The notes: generated by a model from the letters alone, not told the origin. A stretch of 64,000 nucleotides of DNA from Gambelia wislizenii (GCA_030847615.1 JAUMIR010000005.1:210474645-210538644), one strand, 5' to 3'. Shown: positions 22,229-33,523, numbered from the stretch's first letter. Numbers and translations: made by a program.

Positions 22229-23497
22229 AGGGAGCTGGGCATGTTTAGCTTGGAGAAGAGAAGACTGAGAGGTGGCATGATTGTTTTGTTGTTAACTGCC
22301 ATCAAGTCAACTTTGACTTAAGGAGACCCTATGAATGAAAGATCTCCAAGTCACCCTGTCATCAGCAGCCCTGCTCAGGTCTTGTAAACTCAGAGCTATG
22401 GCTTCTTTGACTGAGTCTAACCATGTGCAAAGTGGTCTTCCTCTTTTCCTACTGCCTTCCACTTTGCCAAGCATTATTGTCATTTGTAGTGAATCATGTC
22501 TTCTCATGACAGTCTTGGTGTAGTACAACAGTCTTGGTGTAGTCGTCTTGGCTTCCAAGGAGCACTCAGGCCTGATTTGCTCTACGACCCATTTATTTGT
22601 CCTTTTGGCAGTCCACAGTATCTGCAGAACTCTTCTGCAGCACCACATCTCAAATGAGTTGATTCTGTTCCTATCAGTCTTCTTCACTGTCCCGCTTTCA
22701 AAGTCATACATAGAAAGTGGAAATATGATGACATGGACAATCCTGACTTTGGTATTCAATGATATATCTTTACAATTCAGGATTTCGTCTAGTTGCTTCA
22801 TAGCTGCCCTTTCAAGTTCTAGTCTTGTTCTGATTTCTTGACTGCAGTCCTGATTTTGAGTAATGACTGAGATAAGGTATAGGAAATCTTTGACTGTCTC
22901 AATGTTTTCATTGTCTACTTTAAAGTTATGGAAAGCATCTGTGACCATTTTTTAAATGTTCAGCTGTAAATCTGCCTTTACTCTTTCTTCTTTGACTTTC
23001 TTCAGTAGTCGTTTCAAGTCTTTGTTGTTTTCTGCTAGTAGTATGGTGTCATCTGTATATCTTAAATTGTTGAAGTTTCTTCCTCCAATTTTCACACTTC
23101 CTTCCTCAGAGTCTAGTCTAGTTTTGCATATGATAGCTATCATGAAATATCTAAAGGGATGTCAAGCTTGTGTTCTGCTGCTTGTTTTCTGCAAGCTTGT
23201 TTTCTGCTGCTCCTGAGACTAGAACCTGAACCAATGGATTCAAATTACAAGAAACAAGATTCCATTTAAATATTAGATATAACATTTTACTATAATAGCT
23301 GTTTGACTGTGGAATAGACTGCCTTCGAGGGTGGTGGACTCATCTTTGGAGGACTTTAAACAGGTTGGATGGGCATCTTTCAAGGATGTTCAGGGGATAC
23401 TCAGCCTTTCAGATATGTATCCCTACATGGCAGGAGATTGGACTAGATGTCCCTTGTGGTCCTTTCCACCTCTAAGATTCTATGATTCTGTGAAATC
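22229..23497 (+). mobile_element. CR1 LINE 3' part, interrupted by an RTE insertion
   Basis: The left half (22229-22282) reads GGAGCTGGGCATGTTTAGCT through GAGGTGGCATGAT. The right half resumes near 23139 with ATGATAGCTATCATGAAATA and runs to the CR1 3' terminus ATTCTATGATTCTGTG near 23497. In the intact CR1 copies of this window these parts are adjacent. The ATGAT shared at the break is consistent with a short target duplication made by the RTE insertion. Confidence 0.75.
22283..23138 (-). mobile_element. RTE-clade (BovB-like) LINE inserted in CR1
   Basis: On the minus strand the first block carries KIGGRNF and the catalytic box YTDD (normally YADD) near 23050. The 213-codon frame 22307-22948 gives the thumb and C-terminal part: LERAAMKQLDEIL, KVRIVHVIIFPLSMY, FEMWCCRRVL, MRRHDSLQMT, LGKVEGSRKRGRP. 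This order is typical of BovB and other RTE elements. The 3' end is the low-coordinate side, in GATGGCAGTTAACAACAAA on the minus strand. It is 5'-truncated and contains a frame break between the two blocks. Confidence 0.8.
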
Positions 23498-23534
23498 AAA
23501 TAATCCAGTAAATAAATATGTAGGCATTTTAGAG

Positions 23535-23650
23535 GAGGCTGGACAGCCATCTGCTGGGGAAGCTTTAGTTGCATCCTACATAGCAGACATTTCATGAACT
23601 GGGGGCTGGACTAGATTAACTCAAAGCTGCCTTCCAGTGCTATGATGCGA
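23535..23650 (+). repeat. CR1 3' tail fragment
   Basis: GAGGCTGGACAGCCATCTGC followed by CTGGACTAGATTAACTCAAA matches the terminal CR1 untranslated region. It lies just after the preceding CR1 end. Confidence 0.55.
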
Positions 23651-23654
23651 GGGG

Positions 23655-24930
23655 GGCGCTCTTTCATCAGTGTAAATGCCCCATCACAGAAGCTGCTAAT
23701 GGCTCCACATGGGATGAAAGAAATATGATCTCTTCCCTTCCTCCTTCTTTAAAACGCACATTGAGCAAAGGTTATGGGAAGAAAGGATTAGAATTAAAAA
23801 GCTTCCCCCAGTTCACCACACCACCAGCTTTTGAAACATGCCTATATTTAGAACAAAATGAGATCACTCTGTAGTTTAGGAAGGGACTATTTTGTGGGTG
23901 ATGGAAGTAGTACCTTTCAGGGATAATCTTAGCAATGTTGGTTACAAGAGATTTGAATTTCAGAATACAAAGCTGCTTTCAAAAACTAAATCAGGTGATG
24001 AAAGAGATAGTGAAAGGATTGTGAACATGGATGTGGGGTGTGTGAAACATTTAATTTAGTGTGTTAAGGTTATATATAGATAACATGGAAAAGCATGCAT
24101 GTACATGTAGCACAACAGGAGCTTTCCAGTCTAATTTATTAATGTTTACTATTAAACACTAAGTTTAATGAAGTATATTCCCAATTGCACATAGGATTAT
24201 AGCCTTAGGGTAGTTTTGAGGAGGGAGAGATCACAGTGGGCCATTAACATGAGGTTGTACATGCCACATGTAACCAAATCGATCAATTTGGTCTAGAGCA
24301 TTTTTTTTTTATTCAGGATCAACAAAAAAGCAACCAATCTCTAATTTTTCTTGGTCTCACAGTTTGTGATAAAGGGAACACAACAACTAACTCTTGAATG
24401 AATATTAATTATAAAGGTTGTGTAATACAGAAAGGCTTATGTGGTTGAAATGAGTCAAAGGCACTAATTGACCATAATAGATTCCCCATTTTCCCTCAGG
24501 TGAAGTGGGATTCTGTTTGATTTTTGAAGGCTCCATTTTCTGGTGACAATGCATGCTTAACAAGCTTTTTCTAATGACTCAGTCATCCTACACATAGAAT
24601 TTAAAATAAGGAGGCTGTCTCATATCTTCCAAAGTCATTGCAAATGGTATGAGATTCTTGCATGCCACAAATATCCATCTTTTAGCAGTACTCTGTATAT
24701 CTGTTGCAGATCTTAGGTACATATATTGAAATTTTTGGGGTCCTTAGTACAAGGCTTCATTGCCATTACAAATTATATAGGAGATGGCAGAGGAGACACT
24801 AGCCCAAGATTTACTTCCATACCTTGCTGCATAGATATGTGCTGAGATTGTATGGCAACTGACCCAAAGAGAGGTGTAATACAATATAAAGCTGTCTTAC
24901 AACTGTTTAATCAAAACAACATCTTTGCAG
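23655..24930. other. No gene recognised
   Basis: No exon or named repeat. The stretch near 24360-24500 has the even, moderately AT-rich look of conserved non-coding DNA, but this cannot be tested without alignment. Confidence 0.35.
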
Positions 24931-24934
24931 GCAT

Positions 24935-25305
24935 GTTTGATGAGGATGAGTGAGAGGGCTTTCTTGGCTCACAGGCTGTGGAACAGCCTTCCATGGAAGT
25001 CTAGGTTGTTCTCCTACTGACAGGCAAAGATCTTTTTATTTAGGTGTGCATTTGCTATTAACTAGTTTTTGCAGGAGAATCTTTCAATGTGGGGTGTTGT
25101 TTTAAATCATATTGGTATGTTTTAAATCCACTTAAATTGTGTTAAATTAGTGTTGCTTTCAATTGGATAGTTATTTATTTGTTTTTATAAGTTTTTAGTA
25201 TTATGGTTTGGTTTTTTTAGCTGTAAATTGTTTTAAATCTATATTTTGACCTGCCCTGGGGCCCATATTGGGAAAAATGAAAGAAAATAGTAAAATAAAT
25301 AAACT
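24935..25305 (+). mobile_element. L2-type LINE 3' end
   Basis: GAGAGGGCTTTCTTGGCTCA followed by TGTGGAACAGCCTTCCATGG is the ORF2 C-terminal block (the RAF...LWNSLP type). A T-rich untranslated region follows, then TGTAAATTGTTTTAA, GCCCTGGGGCCCA and an (AAAT)-like tail. Strongly 5'-truncated. Confidence 0.6.
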
Positions 25306-25309
25306 AAAG

Positions 25310-25840
25310 CTCACTTGAGAAAATATGTTAGCTGCAAAGCAACCAAAGGTTCAGGGAAGTATATTCCTGGCTTAAGTAAAACAACTTTCGTATCTTTTGT
25401 TAGATATTAGAGTGATGAAGTGTTAGTTTCAGAAATTTGCTGCTCAGCCCTAGCTTTCTAATTCTTTAAATGAAAAAGGCACTGGTCAGGACCCAAGGGT
25501 ATACTTCTGCTGAATCCCTTTGCTTCCTCCTGAACTGACAGTCTCCCCCTCCTTCCTGTAGTCCACCACCAGTGTCCCCTAGAAACCTGGTTCAGAAGGT
25601 TGAGGAAGCCGTCTGGAACTGGGTTTTGGGTCCATACAGAGCTCTTTGGGTGGTAAGAATGATTTACAGTTTGAAAGCTGTGCCTGTGAAGCAGGAGAGA
25701 GGAGCCAGACTCAGCATGAAGGGTTCCCTCCCCACAACTTCAGAAAAGGAACCTTCACATTGAGTACCAATATTCCAACTCCATCCCCTCCTCTCCCTCT
25801 TGCTAAGTTAACTGGGGGCAAACCACATTTTGCACTTTAA
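25310..25840. other. No gene recognised
   Basis: No supported exon or named repeat. Confidence 0.4.
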
Positions 25841-25843
25841 ACT

Positions 25844-26412
25844 TTGGGCTTGTCTACATGGGCTAAATACTTTGGCTTGCCCCCGGGTCCAGAGCATTGC
25901 AGTCCAAACAATGCAGGGCATTTACCCTGCTCTGCCCCCAGGCAGTCCTCACCACCCCTGGGGCATATACGGGGCTGGAACAGGGGCAAGCCAGGATAGG
26001 GCCCAATAAACTGATACAGGTAAATACCTGGTTTATCTGGGGAAAAACTGAATTGGCCCTACATGTCCACAATAGCCTGTCCAGCACGCCACTCCTCCCT
26101 GCTGCTACCAGCTCCCTGGCTCTTCCAGAAGCTAGGCTGGGGACACTCAACATGTGTCCGAAGCTGGTCACATGCAGGGGGGCTGCAGGCACATGTTGTG
26201 GGACCCCGTCTGGCTTCCATGTTAGCGGACAAAATAACAGCGGCAGCTTCAGCAATGGCTGTTATCCTGTTGGATATCCTGTTATCCTGGATATCCGGTT
26301 ATCCAGCCCGTTTTCTTCATGTAATGGGGGTCGGTGGGAACAGGCCAGATCTAGTCAGGATATGCTGGCAGTGAGCCAGTATATCCTGTCTGGTGTATGT
26401 AGATAAGCCCTG
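25844..26412 (+). mobile_element. Set B DNA element
   Basis: About 569 bp. Left end TTTGGGCTTGTCTACATGGG, right end TGTAGATAAGCCCTG. Interior related to 20791-21337 and 58287-59682. A local direct repeat (GGATATCCTGTTATCC then GGATATCCGGTTATCC, about 26270-26305) lies inside. The target duplication is not evident. Confidence 0.65.
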
Positions 26413-26659
26413 CGTAAGCAGCAATTGATATAAGCTGAGGACATGGGGGGAGTATGGGAGGAGAGAGATAAAGTGGGACATTTTAAAAGCAGTAGAGAAA
26501 ATGGGACATCAGAGAATTAACTGGGGCTGTTCCTGCCAAACTGGGACAGTTGGCGGGTATGTGCAAGGGGAAAAACATAAGAAATGAAAACACCATGTTT
26601 CTCCATTTCTTTTTCTGGAATATGACCTCCAAATTGCACAAAGTTTCATTGGGAGAAAA

Positions 26660-26785
26660 GGTATTTGGTGTTCTGGCTTATTTCCATCTGTCGAGTGCTT
26701 TGATTGGGTATTCCTGCATGGCAGAGGGTTGGACTAGATGGCCATTGTGGTCTCTTCCAACTCTAGGATTCTATGATTCCCTCCT
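26660..26785 (+). repeat. CR1 3' tail
   Basis: CAGAGGGTTGGACTAGATGG, then GTGGTCTCTTCCAACTCTAG and the terminal ATTCTATGATTCC. 5'-truncated. Confidence 0.65.
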
Positions 26786-26789
26786 ACAA

Positions 26790-27195
26790 AGAATGTTAAT
26801 TAATGTAACTAATATTAACACATTGTTTCTGATCTCTTCCTTTTATGATGCAGTCAGATCAAATGACTACTGTAAATCAATCCCTTCTGCCTTATTGGAA
26901 CAGTTGATAAGAGTTGAACAATGATATCCTGGCTCTAATAACTGAACAATGGTAGCCTGAGCCCAACAGAGAACTGAGCATGAGCTTGAACTTTTCAATC
27001 AAAAAGAGTGATGTTCTTCTGAAAAACTTGGCATGAGTAGCTGATGTATCCATGACAGTTCATGCAAACACATAAAGGTTATAGTGAGGATTGAAATCCT
27101 TACATGATTGATCAAAACTCAAGAAAGTACAATGGAAAAATAAAAATACTGTAAATGTGAAAATCAAATCAATTTTATAAATCATCTTCAATAGC
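26790..27195. other. No gene recognised
   Basis: AT-rich DNA without recognised features. Confidence 0.4.
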
Positions 27196-27199
27196 AATA

Positions 27200-27411
27200 G
27201 CACCAATGTTTCTATATTGCTTATCTGTGCCAGAGCACTCCCTAAGTGGTTTACAACGTGTTAGCTAATTGTTCCCCAACAAGCTGGGTACTCATTTTGC
27301 TGACCTACGGAAGGATGAAAGGCTGAGTCAACCTTGGAGCTCTCTAGGATCAAACTTGCAACATTGTGGCTGCAGTACTGGCATTTAACCAATGCACCAC
27401 CAGGGCTCCCT
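27200..27411 (-). mobile_element. tRNA-derived SINE, Sauria-SINE-like
   Basis: Reverse complement of the 21574-21846 family. The plus strand shows GCTGGGTACTCATTTTGCTG, then GGATCAAACTTGCAACATTG (box B region) and ends at CACCAGGGCTCCC. Confidence 0.7.
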
Positions 27412-27499
27412 AAACAAAATAGTTACAAATTTCAAAAAACCCCAGACTGAAATCTTCACTCAGGCATCTGAAACAAGCTATAACAATTCTCATGGTAAT

Positions 27500-28446
27500 C
27501 CCTCTGGCTTTTCTTCGCAAACGAAGATTCAGGAAGGACTCATCCCGCACTTTCTGCAAGCGTGCTGATGACTAAAAAGGCCAATCCGAGATAAACAAGT
27601 CCGGTTGCAAAAAGCACAACAGAAGGTCTCCTTGGGTGATGTTTTTGGGTTGTGATTCTTTCTGCGTTGTCGTTTCTCTTCAAGACGTGTTCGGCGTGAG
27701 TTCTCAAATAAGGCTGCATCATTGTGGATTGTGCGTCTCCATGCCTTCCGATGTGAGGCCAGGGCAGACCACTGTTGGTGATCAATTTGGCCAAGCCTGA
27801 GATGTTGTTTCAGGGAGTCTTTGTATCGCTTTTTTGGAGCGCCCCTCTTACGCTGACCCGTGGCGAGTTCACCGTAGAGTAGTATTTTTGGGAAGCGATG
27901 GTCCTCCATCCTAGAAACGTGCCCTGCCCAGCGCAGCTGTGTTCTCAATATCATGGCCTCAATGCTGGTGATCCCTGCTTGCTCAAGGACAGCAACATTC
28001 GTCACATAGTCAGTCCAGTGTATATTTAGGATTGTGCGTAGACAGCGCTGATGAAAGCGCTCGAGGAGTCGTAGGTGGTGGTGATAGGTGACCCATATTT
28101 CAGATCCATAAAGGAGGATAGACAGTACGATGGCTCTATACACACTGATTTTTGTGCTTTGCCTCAGGTGTTTATTGCTCCAGACTCTTTTGTGAAGTCT
28201 TCCAAATGCACTATATGCCTTTGCTAATCTGTGATCGATCTCTTTGTCAATCTTGGCATCTGAGGAGATGATGCTTCCCAGGTAGGTGAACTGCTGAACG
28301 GACTTGAGCACAGATTTGCTGACGGCAATGTGGGGATGGTGGTGTTCGTCCTGTGGTGCAGGCTGGTAAAGAACTTCTGTTTTCTTTAGGTTGACTTCTA
28401 GCCCAAACAGCTCTGCAGCTGTTGCAAACAACTTAGGCAACTGCAA
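27500..28446 (-). mobile_element. LINE with C-terminal zinc finger, 3' part (thumb to tail)
   Basis: A 305-codon open frame (27529-28446) begins LPKLFATAAELFGLEVNLKK, just after where the catalytic palm should be. It continues with the thumb/connection motifs QFTYLGSIISSDAKID, YRAIVLSILLYGSEIW, RCLRTILNIHW and RWAGHVSRMEDHR. It ends with a zinc finger of form CX2CX12HX3C (CAFCNRTC...HQHAC). Near the 3' end, at 27513-27528, TCTTCG-CAAA-CGAAGA forms a small perfect hairpin, also present at 48559-48574. The upstream half of the reverse transcriptase is in the inverted piece at 28447-28900. The clade differs from the RTE, CR1 and L1 elements here, and I cannot name it with confidence. Confidence 0.8.
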
Positions 28447-28900
28447 GAAAAATGTAGGGAGCAGAACAAGGGTCTCTATGTAACATTTGTCGACCTCACC
28501 AAAGCCTTTGACACTGTAAGTAGAAAAGGTCTGTGGCAGATCCTGGAAAGACTAGGATGTCCTTAAAATGATTATCTTGCTACACGAGGGCCAGCGTGGT
28601 CAAGTCAGATATGGCGATGCTCTTTCAGAGCCCTTTCTAATAACTAATGGAGTGAAGCAAGGTTGTGTTCTTGCACCAACTTTATTTACAATCTTCTTTA
28701 GCACGATGCTCCAAAGGGCTATGGCAGAGCTTGAAGAAGACGACGGTATCTATATACGTTACCGTACTGATGGTAGCTTGTTTAACTTAAGCTGTCTGAG
28801 GGCTCACACTAAGACTCTAAACTATCTAGTCCGTGAGCTGCTCTTCGCCGATGATGCTGCCCTTGTTGCCCACACAGAAGCAGCTCTGCAGCGCCTAACA
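28447..28900 (+). mobile_element. Same LINE, inverted 5' part (fingers and palm)
   Basis: Read on the plus strand it encodes NKGLYVTFVDLTKAFDT with the first catalytic aspartate, then a stop, then VKQGCVLAPTLF and the catalytic ELLFADDAALVAHTEA, ending ALQRLT at the target duplication. In an intact element this end would join directly to the start of the minus-strand frame at 28446. The piece is therefore the adjoining upstream segment, flipped. This is the structure expected from twin priming during LINE integration. Confidence 0.8.
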
Positions 28901-29007
28901 TCATGGTAATAGCACACACATTTTTATTTTGCACCACATCAAGCACTATAATGACTTATTTCATTCAAGTCTTCTACCAGTAAAGTGTCTTTGGAAAACT
29001 GCTTACA

Positions 29008-29625
29008 GATGGACAGTGTTGTCTAGATGGTGAAAAAAAAAATCCTCAAGGAATGTGGGCGCAGTACCCTTTGTCTAAATGAGCTCCCACCAGAGTTTGC
29101 CATATTTGGAAGAAGGGGGGCTGAAAACTCCAAGTACTTTGTGATTACAGCTTTTGCTGTTTCTCGCAATCTTCTTCAAAAAATATGCAAAAATGTGCCT
29201 TACAGTCTATCTGAACAACCAATTCAAATTGGAGAACATGCAGGGAGTGAAAATGTGATTGGTCGGATGTGCACAGGGGCAGGCTTGCTGGTGATGAAGC
29301 GGCCAGAGCCGTCATTGTTATTTTTCGTGTAAGCAATCGTGCACTATTTTTTAGTAGCAGAGCAAAAATAAATAAATAAATAAATAAATAAATAAAGCAT
29401 ACATTCACTCTTCTGCATCTCTCATTTAACAAGGCAAAAAGGGGGGTGTGATAATGCAAGTAATTCACTTGGGGTCACAATCTTTTCTCACAGCATGCTC
29501 CGTGTGAACTTCAAACTTGGATAGCTTTCCATGCCAGTGATCTTGCGATTGGATTGCAGGGACAAATGAACACTGCTACGATAGTGAATTAATGTGCTAT
29601 TTTCTGCAATTATTTCTCCTGGCTA
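29008..29625 (-). mobile_element. Set B DNA element, degraded, with (AAAT)n
   Basis: The part 29450-29590 matches the reverse complement of 16548-16720. The left edge has GTTGTCTAGATGGTG, a set B terminus variant. An (AAAT)n microsatellite sits at 29365-29396. The right end is uncertain. Confidence 0.45.
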
Positions 29626-29629
29626 GCTG

Positions 29630-30275
29630 AGCCCCATAGCTCTTAATGCTGTTGTCCTGGAATTTACTTTTAACATGACTGGGATACTTTCTTTTCAAGA
29701 TATAAATTAAAAAGAGCACACTTACGAATGTCTCCCAAATTCACCTGTAGGATCTGAGCTGACACTCCCTCCCCCTGCAGCCCAAGTTCATTCTGAATCT
29801 TTGACTGTAGAACACAAGATGAAAAATACGTAAAAATGGTCTGAAAGCACAGAGGAGAGCACCACCTCTTTGCAGTTCTTTCTGCTGTTTCCAATAGAAT
29901 AGCGAAAATGCCACAACCTTTGAGGAACTCCTTCACTGTGTCAAAGAGAGCTGTGACCAGGTGCCCATATTTTAGGATTCTGTCACCGTATCAGACAGTA
30001 TGTGATTTGGGCCAAATATGGTGGTAAATAGTTGCCTGGTTGTGATAAAGATTTAGTTGCCTGGTTGTGATAAAGATTTAGAAAATATTATAATGGCATT
30101 GAGTATAATTCGGCTCTAAGCAGTATCTTATTTAAAATCATATGCCAATGTCAATCTTTGTAGGAATTAAGCTGTTAGAACCTTTAACAAATTGTCCCTT
30201 TCCAAATATCCATTCCTGGGAAAACTCAATATGGAAGTCTTGTTTCAGAACACGTTGGCACCCCAGCTATTAATG
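29630..30275. other. No gene recognised
   Basis: Contains a local tandem duplication of about 24 bp (TTGCCTGGTTGTGATAAAGA type) near 30030-30080. Otherwise nothing recognised. Confidence 0.4.
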
Positions 30276-30280
30276 CAATA

Positions 30281-31480
30281 TGAGGTCTGTCTATTAAATA
30301 ACAAGACTGATACAATAACCCATCTTTATTTATATGTATTACAATTCTAATGCTTGTCCCCTTCAATATACTCCATGTTCATGCTCACACACTGAGGTAG
30401 TCTTGTTTTCCACTGGCTGAAGGTGTGGAGCAGATCAGTTTCTGTCAGCTGTTTCAACACATCTGCTGTTTTCTTCTTTACTGCATCAATTGACTCAAAA
30501 CATGTTCCTTTAAGCACCAATTTCACTTTAGGGATAAGAAACAAGTCACATGGTGCCAAACCTGGTGAGTATGGAGGATGTTCAACTGTAGTAATACATT
30601 TATTGGCCAAAAACTTCTTCATAGAAAGTGTTGTATAAGCAGGCACATTGTCTTGATGAAGAATGAAACCATTTTTCCACAGTTCTGGCCTTTTTTTTTC
30701 CTGACCCTTTCTCTCAGCTTTGTCAAAACTTCCTTATAATAATACTGGTTCACCATTCTGCCTTCTGGAACCCATTCTGCCAAAATTACATCCTTGATGT
30801 CAAAAATAAACAACAATGAGCATGGCTTTGAAAGTGGACTTGCTTTAATGTGCATTTTTCATTCTCGGTGATGATGGTGTTTTCCACTGCATTGACTGTT
30901 ACTTTGTCTCAGGATCATACTGGAAGATCCAGATTTCATCACAAGTGATGATTTTAAAAAAAAGGTTTGGGCCCACCTCAAGTTGGTGCAGAATGTCAAC
31001 GTACATTTCCTTGCAGCACTCTTTTTGATCTGGTGTGAGAACCCTAAGGACCATCTTGGCACAAACTTTTCTCATGTTGAGATCCTCAAGCAAAATTTTC
31101 CACACAGTGTCTTCAGTCAATGTTCATGGCTTCAGCTATCATTCGGATACTTAGTTGGTGGTCTCCTCAAACAATCTGGCTGATTCCCCGCCCCCCCCCC
31201 CCACACAATTTCTTCGGTTCTTGAAGTGGAAGGTCATCCAGGGCGTTCATCACCTTCCACATTCTCATGTCTTTCTCTGAATCTTTTGTGCCACTCAGAC
31301 ACATGTGCACAAGACATGCAGTCTTCCCCATAGGCCTCAGTAAGTATTGAAAAGATTCCATTGGTGTTTTGTTCAATTTTACTAAACATTTCAAATTGAT
31401 ATTTTTTTTACTTTTAAACTTACCATTTTCCCAACACACAACAGACAACACAGCTGCTTTAAGCAACGACCGACAACTGA
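30281..31480 (-). mobile_element. Mariner element with broken transposase
   Basis: On the minus strand, pieces of a mariner transposase appear in order. The N-terminal helix-turn-helix part is at 31167-31466 (KFKSKKNINLKCLVKLNKTP). The first catalytic D is in ITCDEIWIFQYDPETK (within 30899-31120). The second lies in the FDIKDVILAEWVPEG block (30619-30855). The HQDNVPAY and HPPYSPGLAPCD motifs follow (30347-30646). The last two aspartates have 34 residues between them, the mariner DD34D signature. At least three frame changes make it a pseudogene. The low-coordinate end starts TGAGGTCTGTCTATTAAATA right after a TA (30279-30280). I did not find the opposite inverted end. Confidence 0.85.
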
Positions 31481-31484
31481 ACAG

Positions 31485-32565
31485 ATGAGAGTGTTGATGT
31501 TTGTCATGCAGGTTCAGACAAGTTCAAGGTCACCACTCAAGTGTTCATAATCAGTTCTCCCTGATTTGTCTGAAAGGTAGAAACACAGTAGATATTGCAT
31601 TGTGATAACGTTATGAACAGTGGCTATAGAATATGAGATGAGGTACTGGAAACCCAGACTGAAATCTTCACACAGGCATCAAGCTTACTGTGTGGTCTTG
31701 GACATGTCACTTATCCCTGTTTCAACTTTTTATACCTTGCCTTTCCTGTAGCTTGAGGTTGCTTACAGTCAAATATTCAAATAAGAAATCAAAATACAAA
31801 GGAGCTTACAGCATTTTCGGCTTGACACGTTTGTTACAGGGATAACAACTGCTCTGAGCTCCTTGGAGGAAGGACAAGAAATCAATATAAAACAGTTCAG
31901 GGGTCATGTTAAGTGTGTAGTTTTGGACTGGCAAATAAATATGAGGAAAGGATTATGGGTAACTAATTGTTTCAGTTCACCTTGTCCATATGTTTGTAGG
32001 TGGCTACGTGTCCTTAAAATTAGAATTTGTATGGGTTTAGAAAAAGAGTTGACTCATGGTTGGATCAAACAATGGGGTGACTTCAGACATCGATGTGCAC
32101 AAGTACCCTAATGAAAACAGACTTCCCCATTCTTCCTCCCTGTAACAGTCCTTCCATTCTCTTGAAAAATGCCACACAGAGCTCCACTCACATGATTCTG
32201 GAATCCCTCTCTCCAGCACAATAGTCTGCTCCAATTATCTTCTGCTTCGCGTTTGTCAGGAGACGGGTGTGCTGTTGCATGAAGGTGGCAGGAAATTCCT
32301 TCTGGACTAGCCCAGTTGAACACTAGCTTCAGTTCAATGGTACATGTGAAGTCCCTTACTGTTCAAATGTTTGGCTTTTACCTTGGTAAGGACATAAACA
32401 CTCAGTATTCTGCCATTTGAGTCGGTTTTGTCTTTTGATAATAGAAAAAGCAGTACTAGTGTTTGATCGGGTGGGCCCACAGTCAAGGTTGTCTGTACTT
32501 TTAAAAATAAATATCTTTTTGACAATATTCATGCAACTAAATGAAGGATGAGCAAAGTAGAGCTT
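31485..32565. other. No gene recognised
   Basis: A likely L2-type tail in minus orientation lies near 31720-31800 (TTATACCTTGCCTTTCCTGT then GAGGTTGCTTACAGTCAA). Otherwise nothing recognised. Confidence 0.4.
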
Positions 32566-32569
32566 TGCA

Positions 32570-32675
32570 GATGTTGCTGATACCATCAGTCCTAGCCAGC
32601 ATATCCAGTGGTGAGGAATGATGGGAGTTACAGCCCAATAACACCGGGAAGACTGCACTTTGCCCACCCTGGTTA
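32570..32675. repeat. Short palindromic repeat (GGGAGTTACAGCCCAA type)
   Basis: ACCATCAGTCCTAGCCAGCA and later AATGATGGGAGTTACAGCCC match the type seen at 17575-17700 and 46930-47020. Confidence 0.45.
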
Positions 32676-32873
32676 AGATACTTAAAATATCATCCATGTT
32701 ATTACAAAAGAAAGCCAATACATTTAAGGACTGGATTAACATCTAGAGTATTATTGCAGTGTCATTTGCTATCTCTTTAATATGTTTATTCTGGGGATGC
32801 TGAAATTAATACAAAACTATAATTACACTGTTCAAAGTGTTTTACTTTCATGGAAGTAATTTTTTAATTATTA

Positions 32874-32995
32874 TCTAATTATTTATACTCTGCTCTTCAG
32901 CCACAAGGCTATCAGAGCGGCTTACAAATTGTTTTAAGCAATAGCAATTTACACATCTACACTGCAAGAAGCAGTTTCCAATTGTGTGTTAGCTA
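32874..32995 (-). mobile_element. SINE 3' part, Sauria-SINE-like family
   Basis: The plus strand shows the reverse of the 21574 family tail: TTATACTCTGCTCTTCAGCC, then ATCAGAGCGGCTTACAAATT, ending at GTTAGCTAATT. The tRNA head is missing. Confidence 0.65.
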
Positions 32996-33157
32996 ATTTG
33001 CTCTGGCAATGTGGAAATTCCCTTCTTCTGCATGACCAATGCAACTGGCAATAATACAGTACACATTTATGTATGTGTTCATATCATTAATGCCAGTGAG
33101 ATTTAAACACACAGAAGTACATACAAGATCTCAACTGCAAACAGCAGATTACAAATA

Positions 33158-33388
33158 CAGTTGTCCCTTCATATTCACTGGGGTTTGGTTCCAGGACCCC
33201 CCATAATTACCAAAATCCATGAATACTCAAGTCCCATTATATGCAATGGCATAGCAAAATGGTTTCCCTTATATAAGATGGCAAAATCAAGGTTTGCTTT
33301 TTGGATTATTATTTTTTAAAGAAAAATTTCAAGCCATGAATACTTAAAATCTGTGGATACCAAATCCGTGGATATGGAGGGACAACTG
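33158..33388. mobile_element. Tigger-like MITE
   Basis: A 231-bp element, CAGTTGTCCCTTCATATTC to GGATATGGAGGGACAACTG, between TA dinucleotides (33156-33157, 33389-33390). Nearly identical interior to 335-548. Inverted ends of about 20 bp. Confidence 0.85.
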
Positions 33389-33523
33389 TATAGGATTTGG
33401 GAGAGTCTAGAGAATGTGCTATGTCAAATTAAAGAAGGAAATTATGCAAAATGCTTCATAATTGTTTTGTTTCCATGCTTTGGTGCCCCAATTTACATGT
33501 CAGACTATGAGTGGCATTAATTA

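Larger units (their letters stand above)
27490..28910. repeat. Perfect 10-bp target-site duplication around an inverted LINE
   Basis: TCATGGTAAT occurs at 27490-27499 and again at 28901-28910, exactly bordering the two-part LINE described next. This fixes both ends of one insertion of 1401 bp. Confidence 0.85.

Noticed and set aside
25897..26406. 169-codon plus-strand frame
   Set aside because: Entirely within the set B element 25844-26412; an open frame by chance in GC-richer DNA.
30030..30080. Short tandem duplication (TTGCCTGGTTGTGATAAAGA)
   Set aside because: A simple two-copy slippage duplication with no link to a gene or mobile element.
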